Of a stretch of DNA of 64,000 bases, positions 43,701-55,700 are shown in pieces (position 1 is the first letter of the stretch; each line of letters opens with the position of its first letter). The stretch is from Corbicula japonica (taxonomy: Eukaryota > Mollusca > Bivalvia > Venerida > Cyrenidae), in the NCBI GenBank assembly GCA_038501625.1, contig JAZAYU010000037.1, positions 2,170,001 through 2,234,000 on the forward strand, written 5' to 3'. The notes beneath the pieces are model-generated. The model was not told the origin of the DNA. It made no database searches and worked only from the letters and a program-made list of their open reading frames with translations. The position numbers were made by a program, and so were the translations under genes.

Positions 43701-46700
43701 TTGAAATGGTGACTGGTCGCCTCTTCAGCCAATCAGATGCTTGAGATTTGAGACTGGTTTCCAATCTCAGTTTTATAACCTTCAACCCTGATCTTGACCT
43801 CTCAGATACAGGCCTGAGTTTTGTGAGCATCTTGTCATAATGATAACATGATCTGACACAAATAGTTACCTTTACAGGTAGGAAGATGCAAGTTTGAAAT
43901 CTAAATCAGTACCCAAGGTTTTAAAACAGAGCATGGAAACCAGTCTCAAATCTCAAGCATCTGATTGGCTGAAATGGTGACTGGTCGCCATTTCAGCCAA
44001 TCAGATGCTTGAGATTTGAAACTGGTTTCCAATCTCAGTTTTATAACCTTCAACCCTAATCTTGACCTCTCAGATAAAGGCCTGAGTTTTGTGAGCATCT
44101 TGACATAATGATAACATGATCTGACACAAATAGTTACCTTTACAGGTAGGAAGATGCAAGTTTGAAATCTAAATCAGAACCCAAGGTTAAAAAACTGAGC
44201 ATGGAAACCAGTCTCAAATCTCAAGTATCTGATTGGCTGAAATGGTGACTGGTCGCTATTTCAGCCAATCAGATGCTTGAGATTTGAGACTGGTTTCCAA
44301 TTCTGTTTTATAACCTTCAACCCTGATCTTGACCTCTCAGATACAGGCCTGAGTTTTGTGTGCATCTTGTCATAATGATAACATGATCTGACAAAAATAG
44401 TTACCTTTACAGGTAGGAAGATGCAAGTTTGAAATCTAAATCTGTACCCAAGGTTATAAAACTGAGCATGGAAACCAGTCTCAAATCTCAAGCATCTGAT
44501 TGGCTGAAATGGTGACTGGTCGTCATTTCAGCCAATCAGATGCTTGAGATTTGAAACTGGTTTCCATGCTCAGTTTTATAACCTTCAACCCTGATCTTGA
44601 CCTCTCAGATACAGGCCTGAGTTTTGTGAGCATCTTGTCATTAATAACATGATCATTCATTTCCTTAAAACAAATCCCCTCTATACACAAACTAAGTAGA
44701 TACTGCAGACAATCATCGTGTTGTTTTTTGACGGTATTAAACACAGACAATTTAAGTATCTCAACTTGTTTCAATGAAAAAAGGACGAATTAACCTCAGC
44801 ATTTCCTGTCAAAACTTAAAACATTTTCTGTCAATATGAATAGCCCTTAAATAAAACATCATAAAGAGTCTTGAATCAAACAGAAGCATAGATTTGTTTT
44901 GGAAACATGTACAGTTATTTTGCATTATGCAGACCAGGTACATCATAGAAACAATCATAATGCATAATGGTGTCCTTTAAACTGCTCGGCAGGTTTTGTG
45001 TTTATGACATTAACTATGAAATTCTAAATGTTAAACGTCAAAACATTACCTTTTTTATCAATGGAGTACACATTATGTACAGATTTCAGTTTTTCTAAGC
45101 TGGATATCACAGGTTCTGCTCTTGTCAGTAAAAATTCTGAAACAACAATCAACAAGTGCCCCATCATCAAGCATCATTATTAAGCATGTACAGGATAACA
45201 TTGTGGTAGACCTTCTTTTTGTGAACTTACAGGCTATTTTTTTGCTTTCCAGTGAATTATAGAATTTTCCCAGCAAAAATAAAAGTGGTATTCCACTGTT
45301 TTCAATTTTTCTATTAAATTCACATAATATGTGCAATGAAGGCATAACATTCTTATTAAGTTTGTTTTATCAGTGATTATATATTTCTATCTTACACTGG
45401 TGAAAAACAAATATCCTCTATTTCTTTATAAGCCAATGCTTGTTGGAAAAACTAAGTAGAGCATCAAAGATGGTTTATACAACTCTCCCTATCCCCCCTC
45501 CAAAACAACCCCTAATCCTGCCCCTACCTGCTGTACACCTGGCTGTGGTAAAGGTGTGGTTATGGAACTGGTCCAGTGCATCTTGGATGAAAGCTCTGCC
45601 CTCGGCTACACTACGACCTGAAGTGTACATGGCATAGTACTGAACAGAGTATCTTTAACCCTTTACTCCATAGATACACCTTTATAGTGTAGGGGAACAG
45701 AGTAGATCCAGATCAGCTGGCACATCCATGCCATCTGATCAGGATCTATATTGTTCACTTTTAGATTCGTAAGGTTATTTCTGACCATGATGTCACAAGT
45801 GCAGATCCAGATCAGATGCTGGTCAGGATCTAAACTGGTCGCACACACTTTAAAATACATATATATGGGGTAAAGGGATACAGAATACATACTTATGACT
45901 ACTAGCATGAAAATAACTGTGAACGATGCCCTTGAAGAAAACAATAATATACATATCAACAACAAATGTGGTCCAAAGGTTATAAAAGTGAGAATGGAGA
46001 CTGGTCTCAGATCTCTGCAAAACATCTGGTTGGCTGAAAGTGTGCACAGTCTATTGGGAATCTTGAGAGTAATCTGAGATTAGTTTAAATGAACAAGTTT
46101 AATAACCTTAAATCCCAGATGCTTTTCTAAATTATTAAATGCCTATATAAGAACAACATTTGTGTTTGTGTGGGGTGTAACCACAGATGGAGAGAAAGTT
46201 AACTTTGATATTTGGGTAGAACCATATTTTTAGGGGTAACGATGGGCATTTTTAAAGGGAGGTCTCTAGCTAAAGGTGTGTATTCTTGAATCCCAGAGAT
46301 CAGAACAAAAATCATAGTCATAGCAGACTGCAGAGCACATCCTCCAACGATGTAAACGATATGACCAAGAGCGAGAAGCAACGTGGCCACAAGGTGCAAC
46401 AATCCAGCAGAAACTTTATGGAGATGTTGACGACCTACGGAGGACCACAACTTTCATCGCGGATGCTGGAGTGGTCGTGTAGAGCGAACGCCAAGAAGAA
46501 GAACAAAAATATCAATAAATGCACATGTTTAATGTATGAAAATGCGAAAAATTTATTTTAAAAAAGGTTTTTACATAACTTTCTTACTTATTCTTCATTT
46601 ATCTCTTACTAGGTGTTTCACAAATAACACAAAGCTTTTGTCAACTTTCTGCAGATCAGGCCCAAGCATCTAATTGGCTTAAATAGAGACAAGTCTTCAT

Positions 46701-49700
46701 TTCAGCCAATCAGATGCTTGAGATTTGAGACTCATCTTTATTTTCATTTATAATCATGGGCCCTAGTTAGGCCTGTGAATCTAAGTACTCTGAACAGGGT
46801 CTACAGTTTTTTCTATTCAGTCAAAATATTTCTGCAGAATACCCCTACAATGAATTTACTGATATATTCTGATACTGGAAATTAAGTGCAACCATAGTTC
46901 TAAATGTGCAGACACCTGTAGCTGAGGTTGTTTATTAAATACTCTAGATGTCCTGGTTGAAGGTCAAGGTAATTGTAAGACAGTAAAATATCAAGTCAGT
47001 TGTCAAACTATCCAAATCTTCTCACACTCTTCACTAACACATGAATTAACATCCTCTGGGGAGGATAAAAACTGTGATAGAAATCTTAATGTTGTTAATT
47101 ATTTAATCATGAAAAAATGTATAAGAAACACATAAATGTCACATAAAATGTAACAAAAATTACAAATAAAAACTTACAACTGAGACATTTAAATACAAGT
47201 CTGAAATGTCATCTCCATTACTCATACACCAGTATGTGAAGATTTTTTTATTGAAGTATAAAGAAGACAAGTGTGAGATTAAACAGGTTTCTGTTAATGT
47301 GGATGTATGATTTCTATTTAAACAAGAGGTCATGGTTGTTCTTTATTGCTCACCTCATTCTTGCCTTTGTGGAGATTTGTTCAGTTAGTTATTCTGGTGG
47401 AAATAGTTCAAAATCAAGAAGTTTATTGTTATTAATAGGGATGGCAATTTCCACCTATTTTACCATTCGAATGTTCGAATCAGTTTGCATTCGAACGTTC
47501 GAACGTTTGAATCATTAACAAACAATCACATAAACCATGAAACGACCTAATTTATCGGTAAACTCTCTCAGTATCCCGGAAGTACGAAACTGTCATTCAA
47601 ATTGATTTTGCCGATAACATCCGAGTATTCCAAAATCCTAAAAGTGAGTTTATTTATCGGAGAATGAGATGGTCTACGGATCTACCTCTATAACTTTTTA
47701 TTTGTGTTTAGTAAACCATCAACGAATAAAAACTTCGAGTTGTTCTTTAAGAGGAAAATAACATTTTATTTTATATGAATATATATTTTCTATAAATAAA
47801 CAGAACGATACATATAAGGTTAAATATTGCAAAGCATGTAAAACGCAACGATAGGACGTTCAGAACAAACAAGGACATTGCACTATTTTATAAATGTTAT
47901 TGACCGAGACATTGCCTCTTAACGTGGGATGAAAATGCAGCTGGTATTATTGCGAATGAAAAGCTGAGAAGATGTATACGATAGACAAGTTTTGTGAAAA
48001 TATAATAATATAATTTCTTCGATATGAAAAGAAAAATATACACTAAAGATGAGGTATTGTCATAGTGTGTCGACTAATTGACAGTTTCCTGGTACCCAAG
48101 CATTCTGTCTCCAAACGGGACCTTTGTAGCTCTTACATGTGTTAAATGACATGTGTTAAGTAAACAATGTGCCTTAAATGTATCCCTAAATCTGATGTTT
48201 CGCATGTCAGATTTTCACAGTATATTCTCTTATTGCCATTACAATTGGTGTGAATAACTTGATTTTCATTACTGAATGGCTTTATTGATTTACTAAAAAA
48301 ATCACCGTTACACTATGCATTAAATAATACAATATTAAATATTATTAGACCTACTTGATATTTTATCACATTCGTGTTCTAGTAGATCTATTATGCACTA
48401 ACTTTCAAATGTGATTATGCGCGTGCGCACAACTTGTTTTGATCCGAACTTTACATTTAGCCGTTACAAAAGAACGCGCGTGCGCAGAAATCAACATAGA
48501 GACATGTTATTTTCTACATGTACTTTGTACACGGAAAATTATTTATCTTGACGGTTTTGTTGTCAAATTAATACCAAACCTTCTTGTTGAATTTTACGAA
48601 CATTCGAATGCTTCAAATGCATTCGAATGTTCAAAACCTTATCCAAACGTTCGAATGTTCGAACGTTCGTTTACATCCCTAGTTATTAACCACTTATAGA
48701 AAAATAACGACATTAATGAGGCTCTTCTTAAAAACTGTTTGTTTGCAGACTGTTATGATCCAATTTTGTACCTATTTCTTTTTTTTTTGACTTTAGGTAC
48801 ACATAGGTAAAAAAAAATTGCTCTTCCTACCCACGCAAAAACTTTTGGAAGGCCAACTTCAAACAAACTTTTTTTTTAGTTTTAGTTAAGTTACCCAACA
48901 AAATAAATGTTCAAACAAATAAAAATAAAACAGTAAAATACATCATATAAAACAATACATCATATGATTCACCTGAAAGAATTTGAAGAAATCCATTAAA
49001 GTGGGTCAAAGAAGACCAAGCAAAACTGAAAAATGTTGGCTGATTTTTGTTAACAGTAAAGACACAAGAACAAGAAGGACAAAACACGGATATTTAATCA
49101 ATGAGAAGCTCAAAATAAATACAGTGAAACCCCTCGCTAAGACCACCCCGAAGTGACAACAACCCCAATCATAAGACCACTATTTCAATGTCTGTTTTTA
49201 CAGTTTTGCACTATTTTCTACCTTGACCACTTTTGTCCAGTCCCAGAGGGAGTCTTAATAGAGGGGTTTCACTGTAGCAGATAATGGAGGAAGTTAAATT
49301 ATTTTTTAAGTAAAGGCTTGCAATAAAAGGGATGTAACTCCTCAACCATTGCTGCTATATGGCAAGTTGAAAAATTCAGCCGATAAGTATCCTCAAAACG
49401 ATTCAAACTAAGTTTGGTAAATATCACATGAAGACTTGACAGGTGGAGAGTAGAGTGCTTATTTGATAAAAAAAGTAATTAAAGAGCCATTTTTCTGAAG
49501 TCCAATCTGGCTAGTTTTCAGAACTGTCTCTTAAGCAAGCTTACCAATTTTGGTGAAGAATAGATAAAGGCTTAAAAAGTTAGAGAATATGAATGACAAG
49601 AGCCAGTCGAAAACGACTGCACGCTCGACTATTCGAAAAGTCAGACTTATTTAAGCACATTTTAAACTGGGCTTCATTTAAACTGGGGAGTGATTCAGGA

Positions 49701-52700
49701 GTTTATGACACCCCCAACAAACACACATCAACAAAAGTTTCTTAATCTAAGTTAAAAAATCAAAAAATTACACTTAATTTATTCTTGTCGGTTTTTTTGA
49801 GGGTTTACACAACCCAGCCCATACACCCCTGATCCCACACCCATCAACCCACTATCCCTGCCCACCTATAGTGGTGTGGTGTGGTGTAGTACAGTATGGT
49901 ATGCTGGTTGCTGTTGTTGGTGGTTGTGTTGTTGGTGGTGGTGTTGCTGCTGTTGTTGGTGTTGTTGCTGTTGTTGGTGTTATTGTTGTTGTTGGTGGTG
50001 GTGTTGTTGTTGTTGGTGGTGGTGGTGTTGGTGTTTTTTTTTTGTTTTTATTGTTGGTGTTGTTGGTGGTGGTGTTGTTGTTGGTGTTGTTGTTGTTTTA
50101 ATTGTTGGTGTTGTTGGTGGTGATGTTGTTGTTGGTAATGGTGTTGGTTGTTGGTGTTGTTGTTGCTATTGTTGTTGTTGATGGTGTTGTTGTTGGTGGT
50201 GTTGGTGTTGTTGTTGGTGTTGGTGGTGGTGTTGTTGGTGGTGTTGTTGTTGGTGGTGTTGTTGTTGGTGGTGTTGTTGTTGACAGTGATGTTGATGGTG
50301 TTGTTGTTTTTGGTGGTGGTGTTGTTATTTGTGTTGTTGTTGTTGTTGGTGGTGGTGTTGTTGGTGGTGGTGGTGTTTGTGGTGGTGTAGTTATTGGTAT
50401 TCTTGTTGGTGGTGGTGTTGTTGTTGGTGGTGGTGGAGGTGGTGATGGTATGTGGTGATGGTGGTGGTATGTGGTGGTGGTGGTAGTGGTGGATGGTGGT
50501 GGTGAGGGTACAGTACAGTAGATTAAGTATGGTATGGTATGGTATGGTATGGTATGGTATGGTATGGTATGGTATGGTATGGTATGGTATGGTATGGTAT
50601 GGTATGGTATGGTATGGTATGGCATGGCATGGCATGGCATGGCATGTCATGGCATGGCATGGCATGGGCATGGCATAGCATAGCATAGCATAGTATAGTA
50701 CAGTATATGTCCCCACCCACCCCACAACCACTCAACATTTCAACCAAAGTATGTTAAGTAAATCTGTTTTAAACCTTTTCTATAGCATTACATATGAAAA
50801 ACACTAACATTGAAACTTTAACCATAATTTCCAAGTCTTAATTCTAATTTCTAAGAGAAAAAGGGCAAAAATTAAATATAAAAAAGCAAGGATGAGTTAT
50901 GGGCCTTTGAACATCAACCCGATGTATGATAAAATAAAGGTATACACAGTTTTAAAGTTGTAGTTTTAATAGAATAAAAGTTATGAGCTTTCACCTTCTT
51001 GCATGCAAACTTAAACCTTAATTTCTAAGTCTAAAAAGGGCAATAATTTGAAAAAAAAATCAAAGAGTTATGGTTCTTGGCATACATAGTCAGAGTCATG
51101 ATGGTGAACAAGTTTCAAAGCTATAGTACAAGAAGTATGAAAGTAACCAGCTTGCATGCAAACTTTAACCTGAAATTCTAAGTCGAAAAAGGGCAATAAT
51201 TTGATTAAAAATTAAAGAAAGAGTTATGGTTCTTGGCATACATAGTCAGGGTCATGATGGTAAACAAGTGTTAAGTTTCAAAGCTATAGTACAAGAAGTA
51301 TGAAAGTAACTAACTTGCACGCAAACGTTAACCAGAAATTCTAAGTCGAAGAAGGGCAATAATTTGATTAAAAATTAAAGAAAGAGTTATGGTTCTTGGC
51401 ACACATAGTCAGGGTCATGATGGTAAACAAGTGTCTTAAGTTTCAAAGCTATAGTACAAGAAGTACAAGTTAACCAGAAATTTTAAGTAAAAAAAGGGCC
51501 ATAATTTGAACAAAATGGAAGTTAGAGTTATGGTTCTTGGCATACACACTTGGGCTATGACGATGAACAAGTGTTGAAAGTTTCAAAGCTGTAGTGTAAG
51601 TAGTATTGAAGTTACAAGTTTGTATAGTAGCATGTACGCAAACTTTAACCTGAAATTCTAAGTCGAAAAAGGGCCATAATTTGATCAAAATGAAAGTTAG
51701 AGTTATGGTTCTTGGCTGAACACTCGGGACATGATGATGAACAAGTGTGCCAAGTTTCAAAGCTGTAGTATAAGTATTATTGTAGTTATGAGTTTGTACA
51801 GTAGCTTGCACGCAAACTTTAACCTGAAATTCTAAGTCGAAAAAGGGCCATAATTTGATCAAAATGAAAGTTAGAGTTATGGTTCTTGGCTGAACACTCG
51901 GGACATGATGATGAACAAGTGTGCCAAGTTTCAAAGCTGTAGTATAAGTATTATTGTAGTTATGAGTTTGTACAGTAGCTTGCACGCAAACTTTAACCTG
52001 AAATTCTAAGTCGAAAAAGGGCCATAATTAGATCAAAATAAAAGTTAGAGTTATGGTTCTTGGCAAACAAACTGGGGACATGATGATGAACAAGTGTGCC
52101 AAGTTTCAAAGCTGTAGTATAAGTATTATTGAAGTTATGAGTTTGTACAGTAGCTTGCACGCAAACTTTAACCTGAAATTATAAGTCAAAAAAGGGCCAT
52201 AATTTGATCAAAATGAAAGTTAGAGTTATGATTCTTGGCATACACACTCGGGACATGATGATGAACAAGTGTGCCAAGTTTCAAAGCTGTAGCTATAGTA
52301 GTTTTTAAGATATAGGTAGGTTGCACGTAAACTTTAATCAAAGTGGGACGCCGACACCCGACGCCCAAGAGTAAAATAGCTCGACATATTCTTCGAATAG
52401 TCGAGCTAAAAATCAGTTATTAACATGCCATGACTTCTGAGTTACAGACTGGTTATTGAAACTGACTGAAATATTATCACTTTATTCATATAACCAAGTT
52501 TAATGAAGACAGGGTAAGTACATGTATAACTCAAGTCAGAGAGCCAACATCTTATGTGGAAACTGCCTAACCACCACTCGTATTCCCATAATACAGCCAG
52601 CTTTTTCAAACAGGTGCATAAAAATGAGGATACTTAAACATACTCATATTAGGGTAAGTACTGAAAGTGTTGTTAATATCATTTACCTTTACTAACAAGT

Positions 52701-55700
52701 AAATCTATGAGCTAATGCTCACTAGTGATAACCCCGCTTTGAGAAATATGAATTTCAAAACGTTATCTACATTTTTCAATAAAGATGCCCTTTGGTTTAT
52801 GTAATGCACCTATATAGTAAATAAATTTTAAAATATTCAGTAAACAGGAAGAAGATGATCAAGGAGCATAAAATTGCTTTACACCACATGGGACTATATT
52901 AAAAGCAATATGCAAAATATCAGGCTGCTGCATGTTATAATTGCTTAGAAAACTGAGACGAAATTTTGTTATGGATGGACAGAAGGATGGACGGATGGAC
53001 AGACAGACAAGGGTAAAACAGTATAACCCCCTCTTCTTTGAAGCAGGGGTATAATGATCAGACAGTACTTGATTGAAATAGATAGAACTACAATTTATAA
53101 GACTACAAACAAATCAAAGTTCACAATCACTGGACACTCTAGGAAGGTGTCGCAGTACTTACTGATCAGTTTTCTATGGAGCTCATCAATATCCCCCGTC
53201 AGCTTGGCTTCCGAGGACAGTTTGTCAGCCGTCAGCGCTTCTAGCTGATTCTCAAGCTCCGCCAGCTGTTTGCTTAAGTCCTGCTCACTCATTGCTTTAC
53301 TGTGCTCTGTATCAGCAAGGCTTGACTGAAATACATACAACACACATTTAACCCTTTCCTTCCCATAATTTTATGCATTTTAACGCATGTGCAACCAGTG
53401 TAGATCGAGATCAGCCGGCCCATCCGGTCAAAATAACCAAATAGATCTAAAAGTGAAAAGTGAAGATCCTGATCAGATGACACAGATGTAATGGCTGATC
53501 TGGATCTACACTGTTCACTAATGCAATAAAGGCCTTTTTTGTTTAAATTTCTTTTATAACAAAACTTGATACCCATAAGGGTGTCTTACTCAATGAAATT
53601 ATTAAATCTAGACACATGAAAGTTACACGTTTTCCTGAAAACATGGTTGAAGGTTATAAAGCTGAGTTTGGAAACCAGTCTCAAATCTCAAGCATCTGAT
53701 CGGCTGAAATGGCGACCAGTCGCCATTTCAGCCAATCAGATGCTTGAGATTTGAGACTGGTTTCCATGCTCAGCTTTATAACCTTGGGCACATATCTTAC
53801 TACAAATGAAAGTCTGTTCATGAGGTGTTTTTTTTTAAATTATACATGCATTTAATTAATTATCAGTGTCATGTCATTACATAACTATATTAATTACATT
53901 TCTCATAAATAGAGGCCACCTTGATTAACCATTTGCTCCATTTATAGGCATTATAGGCGTATGGGACCACCGTAAATCAAGATCAGCTGGTCGTCTGATC
54001 TGGACCTGCACTGGTCGCATCTTGGTCAGAAATAACCTCATGAATCTAAAAACCGACATTGCAGATTGTGATCATACAGCACTATGATGCTGGCTGATGA
54101 GGATTTACACAGTTTGCCCGCAATAAAGCTGTATCTTTGTAGTGAAGGGTTGAAACTAGAAGTAGGTGTTTCACGAAATCACTCCGTATATAAAATCACA
54201 TATTTTGCAATTCAAAACAAGTGCTAAGTTTCATGCTTTTAGCACAAAGTGCAGTATATTTCCGTTAGCCGCACTTCAAAACTCTGAATCAGAAAACAGA
54301 CAAAGAAACAATTCTAAATCAGAAATAGAAGACGAAATAGTGAAGTGCAAAAGTGCACTGTCTGATACGTTTTTCTGTCTGGAACAACATTGAAAGCACC
54401 AAGCCTAAGAAATGCAAGCTTTTATTTTTTAAGGCACGGAGTAAGGCTTTATTCTTCACAACTTTCAGTATTAAACACAGACAGCTTACACAACACAAAT
54501 AATTTTCAATAATCTATCCAATTTTCTTCTTATTTTAAAAGAGATAACTTTGATTTTAATAGTGTTAATTTCAATTCAATTCACTTAAAAATTAATCTAG
54601 ATTCTGTCCTTGGCCTTTAAACAGATTGTCTACATCACGTACATGTGAATAAATAAGGATAATCATAATGCTACTTTCAACATATATGAATTAAGTTATT
54701 TGTTTTTAAAAAATATGTCTTGTTGAAAAGAAACGCCAAGATTATAAATAATCCTACACTAAACACTATGCTTTCTCAACCCTTTCTCCGTGGGATATAG
54801 TTGTAATTCCATGATGGAACAGTGTACATCCAAATAAGCAAGCATGGATGAATGAATGATCAGGATTTACACTGTTCACTTTTAGATTAATTTGGTTATT
54901 TCTTACCAAGAAGCCACCAGTACAATACTTACACAATTTTCTCATATATTCAGCAATAAAAAAAATTAGACAGAACGTACTAGCTCATGTACTTCTCACC
55001 AAGTTACAAAACTGTTCCTTGCACAAAATTGTTATGTCAGCAGAAAATGCTTCAGAGCGCTTGCCCTATACTGGCACTGCTATTTTACATGTTATTTTCG
55101 TTTCTGGCCGCACCTCCTTATGAGCAGAGTTATCTACCTTGAGAGCAGCAATCTGTGCCTGCAGATCTTCCTCCATTCCTTGCTTATCTCCCCTTACAGT
55201 GTCAAGGTCCCTCTGTAATCCTGCAATCTGATTGGACAGTGTTTCCTCGAGCCCTGCTTTCTCCTCAGTAAGTTTATCAAGCTGGAAAATCATAGAAATA
55301 TCAATGATTTCTTTGCATAAACAGGTTAAAGCTAGGGGTTACCTCCCCTTATTAACAAGACAAAAATGTCCAAACTACACATTTTCATTGCTAACAAATT
55401 ACTAAGCGAAACAGATGTATGTTTACCCTTTACTCCAATGGACATTACTGTCATCCATGGGTAAACTGTGTAGATCCAGATCAGCTAGCACATCCATGCC
55501 ATCTGATCACGATCTACAATAATCACTTTTTATTTGATTCAGCAGACACTACAGATCCTGATCAGTTGGCAAAGGTGTGCCAGCTAATCTGGATCTTAAT
55601 GTCCACACATGTGATAAAACCCATAAAAATAGAATGAATGAGTAAAACAAACTATAAATCAATGAATAACAATCAAGTGGGTCAAACATGAAGATAACAT

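Larger units (their letters stand above)
43581..44653. repeat. 268-bp tandem array, four units, each with a foldback
   Basis: Units repeat at about 268-bp spacing (tttacaggtaggaagatgca around 43602, 43870, 44138, 44405). Each contains a complete foldback element plus a flank with aaccctgatcttgacctctc and ggcctgagttttgtgagcat. Divergence is only a few percent. Located in a HIP1 intron. Confidence 0.92.
49601..52408 (+). mobile_element. HINE/pearl-like tandem-cored element C with microsatellite block
   Basis: 2.8 kb. Starts ACAAGAGC, mini-hairpin CAGTCG-aaaa-CGACTG (49604-49619) and tag GCTCGACTATTCGAA. Then a simple-repeat block (49868-50705) and at least seven ~142-175-bp tandem units (50990-52330; gggccataatttgatcaaaa at 174-bp steps) with gttagagttatggttcttgg. 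It ends with the hairpin 52378-52407, whose right arm TTCGAATAGTCGAGC is an exact 15-nt inverted match to the 5' tag. No coding frame; the long frames here are simple-repeat artefacts. Confidence 0.75.

Noticed and set aside
43581..44653. CRISPR-like array
   Set aside because: Unit length 268 bp with no unique spacers and eukaryotic context; a tandem repeat.
49871..50731. Long open frames encoding poly-Val/Leu/Cys or His/Pro/Thr runs
   Set aside because: They are translations of GTT/GGT and GGTAT microsatellites on both strands, open only because the repeats lack stop codons.
51470..51985. 171-codon frame on the - strand with internal repeats
   Set aside because: It follows the ~174-bp tandem unit of element C (174 is divisible by three), so the frame is repeated without being a gene.
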